Shown in pieces: positions 51,301-62,790 of a stretch of DNA of 64,000 nucleotides. Position 1 is the stretch's first letter, and the number at the start of each line of letters is the position of its first letter. The translations under genes and the position numbers were made by a program. The stretch is taken from NCBI GenBank assembly GCA_029204225.1, contig CM055097.1, forward strand, positions 5,001,125 to 5,065,124, read 5' to 3'. Source of the DNA: Diphasiastrum complanatum (Eukaryota > Streptophyta > Lycopodiopsida > Lycopodiales > Lycopodiaceae). The notes under the pieces were generated by a model, which ran no database searches, had not been told where the DNA came from, and saw only the letters and a list, made by a program, of their open reading frames with translations.

Positions 51301-51537
51301 CCCACTGTAGTTGAAGATGCAAGTACATCCAAAAGCCTACCCAAGAAACGATTTCACTTCCTCAAGAAAAGGAAGGCATCTGATACAGTATTGGACACAC
51401 CATGCAAATCAGCAGCTATATCAAGAGATGCCATCAATGGTAGCATTGAAAGAAAACGACGGAAACGTGAACCAGGAAATGTGAACGTTTTGTTCAGTCA
51501 CGGTGTGTTCGATGAAATTGTTAAACAGCAACACAAG
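48376..51537 (+). CDS. BRCT-domain DNA-damage-response-like protein, large exon
   Basis: This is the main exon of a host gene whose later exons at 51848, 52208, 54096 and 54362 encode a C-terminal BRCT pair. Codons are open from 48376 (after CAGTAG) through the ATG at 48463, so either that ATG is the start or earlier exons exist; I favour earlier exons. From 48463 it gives 1025 residues, hydrophilic and disordered. Features include IASVRASSLHTTYRA near residue 90 (a RASS-type motif seen in plant BRCT relatives), GRKVRKLLFEDGE near 220-232, GRRVSWSGDIEI near 615, many Lys/Arg clusters (KKRFHFLKKRKA; ERKRRKREPG near 1005) that can serve as nuclear signals, and scattered SQ/TQ sites. The exon ends in VNVLFSHGVFDEIVKQQHK, the first strand and helix of BRCT 1, directly before GTAAGT at 51538. 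Family knowledge suggests a nuclear chromatin or DNA-repair adaptor that binds phosphopeptides. The frame is intact. Confidence 0.88.
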
Positions 51538-51847
51538 GTAAGTTTTGATTAAGTGTTGAAAAGAAGCCTTTCTGTTTATGTAACACTTATATGTGTTTCC
51601 ATGACAATGTATGGGGCCAGATTTCCAGTGCAGTGCAGTTTCAGTCTAATCATGGCAATACCTTTTTTATAATTGTTGAAACTCTGAGGAAGAAGGCTTA
51701 ACACAGTGCTATTTTGAAACAACGAGACAAATAAGACCATTATGTTGTTCATGATAATGATGAGATGCAATGATAACTATCTAGTTAAACAGGACTGAAT
51801 GGTTGGTGATGAAGTTAGGAGGTTCAACAATCAGTTTCGTTTTGCAG

Positions 51848-52117
51848 ATTTTAAAACGACTTGGTGGAAGAGTTACTACGAAAGCTACAGAATGCACACA
51901 TTTTGTTACAGACAAGTTTGTGAGAACAGGTAACATGCTGGAGGTCATGGCTGCTGGGAAATCAGTTGTTACGGTTTCATGGCTGGAAAGCTGTGGATTG
52001 GCTAGTTATTTTGTTGACGAGAAAAATTTTATCCTTCAAGATTCAAAGAAAGAGAAGGAGCTTGGATTCTCTATGCAGTCAACGTTAGCTGCATCACAGC
52101 AAAAGCCCGTTCTACAG
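51848..52117 (+). CDS. BRCT gene exon: rest of BRCT domain 1
   Basis: This exon of 90 codons in phase 0 begins after TTTGCAG and ends before GTAAGA. It reads ILKRLGGRVT, CTHFVTDKFVRTGNMLEVM, AAGKSVVTVSWLESC and YFVDEKNFILQDSKKEKE. The Gly-Gly turn and the Trp of the VSWLESC motif are the conserved BRCT core residues. It continues from the VLFSHG segment at the end of the large exon. The THFV(T/A)D-F-RT-NMLE wording is closest to plant BRCT proteins of the MDC1/PTIP-like kind. Confidence 0.88.
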
Positions 52118-52207
52118 GTAAGAGAAGCATTTACGTATCTAGTTAAGGTCTGTGACCAAGATCCAGGTCAATCTGTTCAACTGTTGAGCATTTATATTGA
52201 TGTTCAG

Positions 52208-52280
52208 GATTGGAAAGTATATGTAACTCCCACTACTAAACCAGAGGCTGTTCGTGCAATTGTCCAGGCTGCAGGTGGCA

Positions 52281-52282
<2 letters not shown>
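52208..52282 (+). CDS. BRCT gene exon: start of BRCT domain 2
   Basis: This exon of 25 codons in phase 0 begins after GTTCAG and reads DWKVYVTPTTKPEAVRAIV then QAAGGK. It ends at AAG directly before a GTCTCTCT donor that is itself the start of a CT microsatellite. The preceding intron is 90 bp (52118-52207). Confidence 0.85.

Positions 52283-52283
<1 letters not shown>

Positions 52284-52319
<36 letters not shown>
52284..52319. repeat. (TC)n microsatellite at a splice donor
   Basis: About 36 bp of TC begin at the second base of the intron, so the GT donor flows into the repeat. Read-through would add Leu-Ser repeats and reach a stop at 52414. Confidence 0.95.
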
Positions 52320-52321
<2 letters not shown>

Positions 52322-52767
52322 CAATCTACACATCGAATGTTGAACAATAATAAACTTGTCGACCCTCATGTTATTCAGTCTATAGCTCTCACAAGAGGTT
52401 TAAACACTACTTGATGATACGCGTTCTTGGGGTTACATTGTTACTTCAAACCATTTGCAAGAGTTCCTGGTTGTTGCACAACATTAGGAGTTTGACAAAG
52501 TACACAGTTTTTATCCTTCGAACACGGTATTGAATATTTTAGGTTTTGCTGGTCATAACACCCTTATTTAAATCAATCCAAGCACCCACACTGTAGAACA
52601 CCTACAATTGTGATACTAATCATCAAGATCTCTTGCAGCATGCATAAAGCTCAACTGTTCAAAAGAGCATGAAAGCATTGTGACAAATTCCCTTCAAATA
52701 CTTTGAATTTAAACAGGAGCCATATCCTAGCTTCAAAGTTCAACAAAAAATCACCAAGCAGTTCAAA

Positions 52768-53654
52768 GGTCCAAGGAATGGAGGAATAGCGTTTCTGGAA
52801 ACGTGTTCAGAACCGCGGTCAGAAATGACTTTTCTGATCCGCGTTTCTGGTTTGGGCCAGCGTTTCTCAGAAACGTTTTTTTTTTTTTTTTTTTGTGGCA
52901 TGGGTATCAGATTAAAGCACTAATCAAGGGCATTGCATTTATGTAGGTTGCCAAGTGCTTCGGTTACAGTGTGGTCCAGTTTAGGTGCATCAATCCCTGT
53001 TGGATTCTGTCAGTTTAGGTCAGTATAGAAAGTCAGTATATTATAAAACACTTGTTGCCAGGTAGGTTCTATTGTCAACACACTTACCCTTAATTTTTCA
53101 ACATGAAATTAATTAAACATTCTATGTTCAAAAACCTTAAAGCTACTAAGTCTGTACAACAAGGTCAATGCAAGTCACAAAACCACAGCTGCAACTTTAT
53201 AGACATACACCAATTTCTTTTGCTCCACATACTCTGCAAGGTGATTGAGATAACAGACACATCATTTATATGGCTCCACTCATTGACCCTTAAAATATTA
53301 GCATCTCTTATCTCTAGACACTTTCTTGAAATCATCTGTCTCAACTACATATCACACCTAAATCACTGTCTTCCCTAAGGTACAAATACTACCTATTACC
53401 TATATTGGGAAAAACTGAGGGTGCTCTTATTTTTGACGTACATCATTTGCACATAAATGAATAGCACAAACAACTTAAATGATCAAAAGCATCACAAAGT
53501 AGTCCAACTAGGCTATTCAAATATCAGTTTGGCGAAAAAAAAATTGTATATTCTGTTTTTTTTAGGATTCTGCTCCTAGAAACGTGTTTCTGGAAACATT
53601 TTTGCCCAGAAATGCGTTTCTGGGCAACTATGGTCCAAGGCATGGAGGAATAGC
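52768..53654. mobile_element. Intron insertion flanked by 23-bp direct repeats
   Basis: GGTCCAAGG-(A/C)-ATGGAGGAATAGC occurs at 52768-52790 and 53632-53654 with one mismatch, bounding an 841-bp segment. Both ends of that segment hold GTTTCTGGAAAC- and GAAACGTGTTTC-like palindromic motifs. A T-run of about 18 bp (52878-52894) is followed by sequence shared with the repeat at 37515-37590. The length of the direct repeats suggests target-primed retroposition (SINE- or LINE-like), with the T-run as a minus-strand poly(A). No protein is visible. It lies in the intron 52283-54095 of the BRCT gene. Confidence 0.65.
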
Positions 53655-54095
53655 ATGTTTGATGGTCCATAGTAGTCTTTCAAAGGCTATGGCCTTTTTA
53701 ATCTCGAATGGTACCAAACTTATTAAATACATTGTCATTTCCATTCCAAGTTTCTTGATTGGGTGTATCGATTAAGTCGAATCATGCACCCTAATTCAAA
53801 GTATTCTTTCATAATGAAATAACTCACACTTCCATGAAGTTGTGAAATCACAGTTTGAAGCGGTAGGCCTGCATAAACTTAGCCTTGATCACTCTTTATT
53901 TCTTCTTTTAGCTGAACAATCTGCTATTTAACCAGTGATTTATGCAAACTGTGAACATGAACATGAGCATGAATGTTTAAACCATCTGCTCAAGCCTCAG
54001 TCAAAGTTTGCTTGACTTGAACATGTTTTATCTCTTCGAGAGGGCTGTTGTAAGGAAACAGATCTTCAGTTTTGAGCCTTGAAACATGTATGTAG

Positions 54096-54204
54096 GTGGT
54101 AGATGACTATGAGAGTTACATCTCTGTTAAAGATGACGGGGATGATTTCTTGGTGATATCATGTGATGAGGATTACAAGTTATGTGTACCTCTTTTAGAC
54201 AGAG
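54096..54204 (+). CDS. BRCT gene exon: middle of BRCT domain 2
   Basis: The exon begins after TATGTAG and ends AGA-G before GTATGT (phase 1). It reads VVDDYESYISVKDDGDDFL then VISCDEDYKLCVPLLDR. The VLSCEEDxxLCxPLL-type segment is a hallmark of BRCT 2 in plant homologues. It joins in phase with the exon ending at 52282 across a 1.8-kb intron. Confidence 0.82.
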
Positions 54205-54361
54205 GTATGTTTTATTTCTTGTCGCATATCTTTCTCTCCATCTGTTTTTTGCAGAACATCTCTGAACTTGACTGAAAATGTTTTGTGTCGTCTAATAGCA
54301 TGAACCCACCAATTCTTAACTCACTTTTGTTTTTCATAATATCTTGTGATCTGTTTATCAG

Positions 54362-54693
54362 GTATGAAGGTTCACTCACCAGAACTGCTGTTTAGTGGCA
54401 TTGTTGTCCATTGCCTCGACCTTTCAAAGTATCCTTTTGAGTTGACTGTCTTGGATATCTTTTTGATTTGTTATTGGTTATTTTATCAATGCCAAGTGGT
54501 GGATGTGAATTTTTTTAAAAATATATCTCATGGGAAGTTCCTTGATAGTGACACAGAAATCTACTTTTCATTGACCATAGTGCTGCTAAGAGAGGCCGCC
54601 GAAAAAATCACTAATATTCTGGCTTCCTGTTCATGGTATGCCTTCCCAGCAAATATTTCTACAGGCACAGAAAGTTTACTGGGGAAAACATGA
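54362..54693 (+). CDS. BRCT gene last recognised exon: end of BRCT domain 2
   Basis: The exon starts after TTATCAG at 54361 in the right phase (completing a Gly codon) and reads MKVHSPELLFSGIVVHCLDL then SKYPFEL. The YSSELLLNGI-type segment is the end of BRCT 2. Open frame continues to a stop at 54693, but the composition after about 54440 (hydrophobic, Phe/Leu/Ile-rich) looks intronic, so the true exon end is probably near 54440 and a short last exon may follow. Confidence 0.7.
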
Positions 54694-57600
54694 AGTTTAC
54701 TCTTAAAAATTGAACATGTCTAGTTGTTCGTTTTTCCAATCACTCGGTGTTTTGCCGAGTGAAGTTGTTCTATAGTGTGTGCCAAGGATTTAGCTAAACT
54801 CTACTGAGGGATGGCGGTCTACTAGGTAAATTTTGTATGAAACAGCTGGAACTGGGATGTCAATCCAATTCCAGTAGTAGTTTAATTAAGATTACTTATT
54901 ATGTGAAGTGTAAGTTTTACTTTGTCGAGACCCCACTGTTTCTACATGCATATGACAGTCACTCCAAGCTGACAGAGTACTTGTAGTCACCTCTTTGTTT
55001 GTAAAGAGTTTTGCTGGAGACGATCAAACCCTGTTCAAAAACACTTTAATCTTGCTGAAAGCTGTATGGATGAAAACCCACTATTTAAGATACTTGACCA
55101 TGGAACAATTTGTTTTTCTTTGTTGGTTTGTTTATTCTCCTAGTAGTGGGTTGATAATCTTGAATCTGTCAGTAGTTTTTGTTAGCTGTTTTTTGCTCGA
55201 TTAGCGATTCTTACTTTTGAATGTACTTCCACATTTAAGCCAGCTTCGTAAATACACTTCAATTCCTCATTTTCCTTGTTTGCTCATGTTTTGTTTGAAT
55301 CAGTTGGTGCGCCAAGGGCTTGATCGGGTTTCTTTAGTAGTGACTATAGAAATTCAACCAACCAAGCTAACTTGTGATTGCTTTGGTTAATAGCAGGTCA
55401 CCAGTCATGGACATATGAGTAGGAAATTGGAGGGGCTTTTTTTTTTTCACTCGATCATTATTCACATGATTATTTTGAGTTGGACCCATCGCCCTTATTT
55501 TCTTTTGTTCGTGGATAAGTTGAGACTGGCTACGCCAGTTACCAGGTGGTGGGGCGCACGTCTTTTGATCTTTTGGGGACCCCATGGCCTTAGTTTGGTA
55601 GCTTCTTGGAAGGTTCCCTAGAACACGAAGTAGAGTATTCTTGAGTCATTCCATGGTGGTTAGTTTTGGCTCTCTGATTTCTTTATAGTAGACTATTCCA
55701 AGTGTTTTGTAGGAGATGCTCTAGCACTGTTTTGTCGTAAAATGCCTGCATTAGTTTATCATTGCAAAATGGTATATCATTGATGGTGAAATTTTCTCAC
55801 TTGGAGATTTTGGTCATTAATTACATGTCCATTCTGGTATAATGTGATTTTCTGTGTGATCTTGTACATAACTTGCGACAGAGCACTTTCTCGAGTTAGG
55901 GAGAGCCATTTTTCTTGGGTCTTGAAGATTATCATTTAATTTTTCCTAGGAAAATTGTGAGAGTTTTGTGGAGAGACTCTGCTGGATCATTGTGAAGGTA
56001 GCTTGTGATCGTCAAGTTCTTCCAGCCTATTTGCACGAGGACCACACTTCAAGAAAACTTGATGCTGATTCCAGCAAGCCCATGGTTGGAAAGGAGGAAT
56101 TTCACAGTCCATTCCAAGTAGGTGGCCATTTCTAGCCTGTCGTAGGAGGAAGAGCAAATAAAATCATGGTTGATTCAAGAAAACGATCTTTGATTCTACC
56201 TCATCATACTTATTGCACCTGGAAAACTCTAATCAATAGTTGAAGAGCAGTGGTACACAATGCAGCTCTCATGAATCAATAGTTGAAGATTAGTGGCAGC
56301 CAGTGCAGCTTCCATGTCTCTACACCAATGATTGTTGGCCGTTGCTGATAGTTTGTTGCTGGCCATTGTTTCGGATTTTCAGTTGTTGAATCCACTGTTT
56401 GAAGTCTTATTGCAAAAGGAGCAGACTTCAAAGAAAGTTATGATTGATCAAAGCAAGGTGATGATTGATTCAAATGAACCTTCGGGCTTCTCAACTTGAG
56501 CAATTGCTGCTACAGTGCCCTGACCAGTAGCACAAGAGACATTTCTCCCCTTGTTGATGATTTTAGGCCACAATTGATCCTCACAGTGAGTTGGGAGGCA
56601 GTTTTTTCCTATCACTCCTTTGATCCAAGACTAGCCCCATCACTGAGAGTTATTTATCACTTCTTCAACTGATTGTAGGTTTTGGTAGGTCACATCTTTC
56701 TACATTTTAGCATGTGTACGCCATGGTCGTTGGACTCTTCCTATGGAGGGGCTTTTCACCTGAGTAGTTACGATGATTAGATGCATGATGGAGACATACA
56801 GAGTCATAAGTGTCTACCAGGACTATTGAGATTACTTTGCCATATCATGAGGGACAAACGATCCTTAATTAGAGTATATCGTAACAGTTGATTAGCTCGT
56901 TGGCTTCTTTGCAACCTGCAACCTCTGATCAATACAGCCGTCTAGGATGATGAATGCAAGTTGTATTTCCTCTAATGTTGTTGCTCCTATTATTCGTGAT
57001 TCTGCTCCAGTTGCAAATTTTGATTGTCAAGATTTTTCACTTGTTCATGATTTCAAGAATAAAGTACAACCTAATTTCTACTTTGGTTCACTTGATGACA
57101 AGGAACTAGGAAATGGGTTGGCTAAGCTTGAGGCACATATGAAATTTTTATGAAGTCTGACATACAGAAGATCCAGTTAGCACTCATACATTTGAAGGGT
57201 AGAGTTTCTACTGTTGAAGGAACACCTTAGTTAAATGGTTCAGACAAGGATCTCACATGCTGTCCAGTTGGGCAACTTTTTATAGGATATTCATGATAAT
57301 ATGCTTGATCCACAATTGCTTGTAAGAGAATGTACCAAACAAGAACTTTACTTGAGTACCAAGATCACTGTTGAGGTCTCTTATTTCTTTTCCTATGTTC
57401 AGGTCATGGAGGTTTTACGACATGATATTGCAGGCATATGACAGCCTGCTTGATATGATTTTATTTCTTGTCAGCCTTCTATACTCTCCAAGGCCATGCA
57501 ACTTGCTGCTATGGAAAAAAATTATGTTCCTCCTATGGCTCTTTCTCCTGGACCAACTACAAGCTTGACCATTCCATGTCTATCCATCGCGTCATGTACG

Positions 57601-58024
57601 CACCCTTATCAAGTAAGCAAAACCTACTCTCTCCATAGTAGTACAAAAGAGTGGTTGAGATAAGTGCTTAAAAGTTCACCCCCAAATCATCAGTTCAGTG
57701 CTCAGCACACGACACCACTTTTGTTTATGGATCATCGTTCTATCGCGCTATTGTTTAGTTTCCTATGCTCTATGGCACATGTGTGATCAACATTTTCCTT
57801 TATGATATTCTCATTGGAGGTTTTTGGGTCAACGTATGCATTTTTGTGACCTATTGTAGTTCATTGGCATTGTGGCAATGCCTTGAACATTGTGTTTGTT
57901 GTATATGTGGAGACATTTACATCATGATTACCGTGAACTAAAATAGATCAGAGATGTATATTTGTGGCAATGTCAACATTCCATTTTTGTATATGTTGAG
58001 GTTACATCATCTTTACAATAGAAG

Positions 58025-58029
<5 letters not shown>
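54694..58029. other. 3' side of the BRCT gene, no gene recognised
   Basis: Several short frames occur (for example 55415-55621 and 56947-57153, the latter reading PVANFDCQDFSLVHDF) without family features. A 7-bp dyad CACTCGG/CCGAGTG lies near 54742-54763. Parts may be a decayed retroelement, but I see no diagnostic motif. Confidence 0.35.

Positions 58030-58093
<64 letters not shown>
58030..58093. repeat. (GA)n microsatellite, about 64 bp
   Basis: An uninterrupted GA run. Confidence 0.98.
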
Positions 58094-58095
<2 letters not shown>

Positions 58096-59038
58096 CTATT
58101 GGACAAGCAAGTTGCCTAATAAGTCATTCTTATGTATTCAGCATACTCTGTATAATTTTTTTTTCAACAAATCAACTTTATAAGAGACTGTATTTGTCTT
58201 GTGCAAACCTCTCCAACCAATAACAACTTATGTATTGACGAACCTGATCTATTAGCTTGACCTGAAAAAGTTTTAAAGGTTCAGGGTAATTATACATGCT
58301 AATTCCAAATTTTTTCAACAAATCAGCTTTATGTTTATTTGGCTTGTGCAACCCTCTCCAACTAATAACAACTCTTCTATTTACAAACCTAATCTATTAG
58401 CTCGACTTCAAAAAGTGCTAGAAGTTCAAGTAATCATTTGCTAATTCCAAATTTTTGTCTAAATGTTTTCGTGAGCAGGACAAAGTAGAAGAGCCATGTT
58501 GTTTGTCATTTCTTTCAACAGAACCACATACTTGACATTGTTGACCCTCCCCTTTTATGTTTGCTCACCGTCCACTTTCAACTTGTAGTTTATGGTGCGT
58601 ATGAGTTGTCACTTTGAAATTGAAATGGAAATTGGTGCATCTAGATAAGCTTGGGCTTGATACCTGGCCATATTATTTATTGTTTGCTCCTAGAAGCTCC
58701 TTTTACTGCCTGAAATTTTCCATGGTCTTTGAAGGCTTTTTTTTAACATACTCATGGTATCCTCCTTATGACATGATAGAATATCCTCGTTAATCTCACA
58801 TTTATTGAGCAACTTTGTAATATCCTTTGACCAAGACAATATACCTTTTCTTCAATTGGAATCTTCCAACAAATTGTAGAAATTAAAGTTCTATTCTCTA
58901 TGGTCATTTTCCCAATTTCTGCCAACGTGATTGTTTCGAGCCTGAGTTTTTGTCCAATACGTCTTTTATAAATCACTTTGAACTAGTTCTATTTTTTCCC
59001 ATTATTTTTAGTAGTTATAGGCTCCATGTTTGGTAACC

Positions 59039-59040
<2 letters not shown>
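58094..59040. other. No gene recognised; internal duplicated segment
   Basis: A segment near 58150-58270 (TTTTTTTTCAACAAATCAACTTTAT, then CCAACCAATAACAACTT and GACCTGAAAAAG) recurs with changes at 58310-58420, a local tandem duplication of about 150 bp. Confidence 0.6.

Positions 59041-59093
<53 letters not shown>
59041..59093. repeat. (GA)n microsatellite, about 53 bp
   Basis: A pure GA run. It and the run at 58030 are both followed by AGTCTATGG/AATCTATTGGA-like sequence, so the two tracts may lie in related repeats. Confidence 0.98.
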
Positions 59094-59095
<2 letters not shown>

Positions 59096-62000
59096 TATGG
59101 AACATTAGAGAAAGCCTAGACTTATAAGGGCCTTACAAGAAATACCACAGAGGAGAGAGAACCACATCATACGTTAAAAATCTGAAGCCTTTTCTTGCCC
59201 GCTTGCTCAACCTGAGTCACTTAGCTATAGTTGAATAGATGTTAATGGAGGTTTAATTTTCAAAATCTCGTGTTTTTCCTTCAGCATGACATCAAGAAAG
59301 AGAAAATGTTTCAAATGAATATCATATATGAAACTTAAAAATGATTGACTAAATAATTGCCATTTTTAGTACAATTTTTGCAAGGACAAACTTTTTAAGC
59401 ATGCCTTTAATGCAATTTATCAATTCGAGAAAGTTTTTGTGTTTGGTTTTTTTTAATGAATTTTTATTATAGTATAGTAATTAAAAGTGCTTGTGATTTG
59501 TTTGCATGTCACTAAGATGTCTAAGTTTATCTCCATGTTGAAGGCTTTTTACATAATGTGCTCCATTGTTTAAAAAAGATGTGAGTATCCACACTATGAC
59601 ACCACATAGAGAATGATTTTTTGTAAGCATTTTTTGGCGAGCATTTTTGGAGCTCAAGCGAGTGTACCAAGTACGATCAAATGTCTAAAATTATTGTCAT
59701 GCATGCTAAGGGATTGTTAGGCATGCATGTGGATTATATCTTTGGTTGAGACAATGATGGAATCTACATTAAGGATTATATAATGATTTATGTGAAACAA
59801 TATGATTGCCATTGTGTTAGTAGTTAGACCATAAAGTCAGGCATCATGAGCAAGCGTAGGGGATAAATTACCACGACCTCGTCTAAATTTAGTTTGGTAT
59901 AGCCCTCTTTGGAAAGCACGCTCACGAGTGCTTGAAGGAGAATCCAAATGATTCAACAACTGAGTGAATGATAAAAAACATCATGAGGATGCATTTGCAA
60001 ACCAACCACGCCTAATCAACAAGATACACTTTGAAAAATCTACTCGACCATGGCTTGGGAGAACTTGTTCCATGTGATAACAATCTTCGCATCGCCACAA
60101 AGCTTTAGCTTGAGAGATGTGAGAAAGTTTGCTCAAACATGTGTCATAGCAACAGGTCTGCTAAACTATGGCCAATAGTCAAGCTTGACACAAGTTGTTT
60201 TGTGTAGAACTCCGTCACTTTTCTTGTGACTTTGCTATTTTTGTCTTGGGAGATCTTGCCTACGTCACACATAATGTTGTACATTTTGGTCCAAATGATG
60301 ATAATTCATGGTCAACATAGGCAATTGTAAAACATGTTTTAGATTCTTTGAATTTGAAACTATGTGAACTAGTGATGATGGACCCTCTTACATCCACTAA
60401 GGTGTCATTTGAAGAGAGTGGCATTGACGATTGCCAAGGTCCATTGCACATTTGGTTCTCAACTCACCTTTGGATGACTTGGAAGGAGTCTTTTTCTTAG
60501 ATCATCCCCAAGCTTGAGGCTTAGCAGACAAGTGTTGCCAATCCTCGCTATGCAAAATGTCATTCTCGAACTTGTCGTTTATCAATTGCAAACTAGACCC
60601 CATTGTCGTATGTCCAAGTCTAATTCCTCCATATCTAGCTTGTCAACTTTCCTCAAAAAAATCATATAATGTTTCTAGTTCCTTGGATGTATTTATTCAA
60701 CTAGAAACTAATCCCCAAATTTGACACATTTTTGTGTACTGTGTTGATAGCCTCGTTAATGACAAGTGTACAAAGTTTGATGGCTCTACATCACCAACTT
60801 GTCCACTTATGTAATACATTTGATGGAGCCAATGCACTTGATTTGTAAGGGTGCCAACATGAATAATCAGTAGATGATTTTTGGTTATGTGAGAACACGC
60901 TCCACATCAACAAGGATCTAGCCATAGTTGACAATTTAATTGCTAACTTGGAAAGATGGGCATGGCTCTTTGTAGGTAGAAAATTGTATTTTGATGTTGA
61001 CATGGCAAAAACATTTAATAGAATACAATAGAGCAAAGCATGAGTGGATACTAGACGAAGAATCACAACTACAAACAATAATTGCATAATTGCTACATGA
61101 AGCACCTATAGACACTCCTTCAAGGACCTTTTAAAGACTCTCGTTCTTGGATATAAGTAATCAATAAGTAGATGTCAACACATCTTCAACCTCTCCACAC
61201 AATGGGCTGTGTGTCTTAGACACATTGATGGGAGCATTGTTTCTAGTCTTGCAAACACAAAATTTTTAGTAGGGTAAGGAATATTTCATCTTTATTTATG
61301 TTGTTAAACTCAACTATGTACTAATGTCCATAATTTAATAAATCTTTTACTATGGTTACATTGAAAAAAAGACCTGGTGTGACCTCAATGGACCCTACCT
61401 TGGGAGACATTAGGTTTAAAATTTTATATAAAAAATTATAGCATTAGTGCCCAAACTCATGCACATGACACGTATGTGGCAAGGGGCGTTGAGTACGAGG
61501 GTATAAGTTTGAGGGTAAGCCTTGATTTGAATAGTTTTTGCTATCTTGAAGATTTGAATTCTCATTAGTAATGATTGGCCACCAGGTGGTGGGCCAACCA
61601 TTAGATTACACTAAGGGGTATGTAAAACCTATTCATAAAACATATTCCCTTACTGAAAGCTTTCATAATGCACCCAATAGAATGCTTTGGTTCAAACAAT
61701 AAAACAATTGCAAGTCCTTCAAAGTTCAAAAGCCATTTTCATTGTTCACTGGCTTCATACTCAAAAGTGACGTATGTGTTTATGGTCATGCTTACCCTCA
61801 CAAAGGCAATTATGCCATTTATCTTTTGTATGACAAAGATGACATATCCCATACTTAATTGAAGTTTTATGCAACATACAATTACATTGTCTCTCTTCCT
61901 TGCCTCTATCCACCCTCTCAAGATACATGCTTATCACCTTTGCAACAAAAGTCAAAAGTAATTTGATACCATAATGATAAATAGATGTGGAGAAAACCAA

Positions 62001-62790
62001 CACAATGGGCATACTCCACATGACAATCCGATATTTTATATTAAAAAAACACTATGAAAGTCATTCTCACTCATATGACATATGATTGAGGTCATGATGG
62101 ACATTTATGTCATGTCCTTCATAATTATATAGTTCACAAGGAAATTATTTGATGACTAGTAGATAGACTTTATTAAAATATGTTTGATTATCAATGTACA
62201 TCGCCATTGTGCTTAAGTGAGAGATGCTTATTAGAATTGTACAACCTAGCTTGTGTTTATACTTAAAAAGCATTTCTCTGGATTGAGTTGTTTAGTGGAA
62301 AGCTGAATATGCTATAATATTTGTGTATAAATAAATGGCTCGTCTTGATTGTTCTTCGCATTATTATGTAGTTAAGTTATTGTCATGCTGAGTTAGATTT
62401 GTTAAAATCCTGTTAGGATCTAGTGCAGTATTATGCAGATCACATCAATCAATTACCATAGACACTCCTCACAAGCTCTCAAAGATGGCACACAAAAGCT
62501 TAAACTGTATTACCAAAGAAACTGTACATATAGAGTATTCACAAACTGCATGAAAAAGACGGGTGTCCTAAAATTGGCCTACCACCTGCCCAGTGTGGCC
62601 AAATTCGACCAACAAACTTGAGACATGCCCTCGAGTATAGCATACTGTACATAACTCTGTACAGGCTAATTTTTCCTATGTGTGGCTACCCGGCTAACCC
62701 AAGTAGCCGTCTACGGAACAAAAGACCGGTTGATATAACAAGTGTAGGTCCAAGTCCCGATTATTTGACGATGTGCTTATGAATCTGAGA
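59094..62790. other. No gene recognised
   Basis: About 3.7 kb of AT-rich DNA. Minus-strand frames at 60791-61105 and 61761-62021 were examined; the second is Cys/His-rich but unsupported. No RT, integrase or transposase motif was found. Confidence 0.4.

Noticed and set aside
52283-52414. Read-through end of the BRCT frame as the real C-terminus
   Set aside because: The true BRCT 2 continuation is found in phase at 54096 and 54362, so this is intron.
56947-57153. 68-residue frame as a host exon
   Set aside because: Composition is plausible, but no homologous family, splice pattern or neighbour supports it.
61761-62021. Minus-strand Cys/His-rich frame (CHLCHTKDKWHNC)
   Set aside because: The spacing does not match a known zinc-finger class, and flanking sequence is not coding-like.
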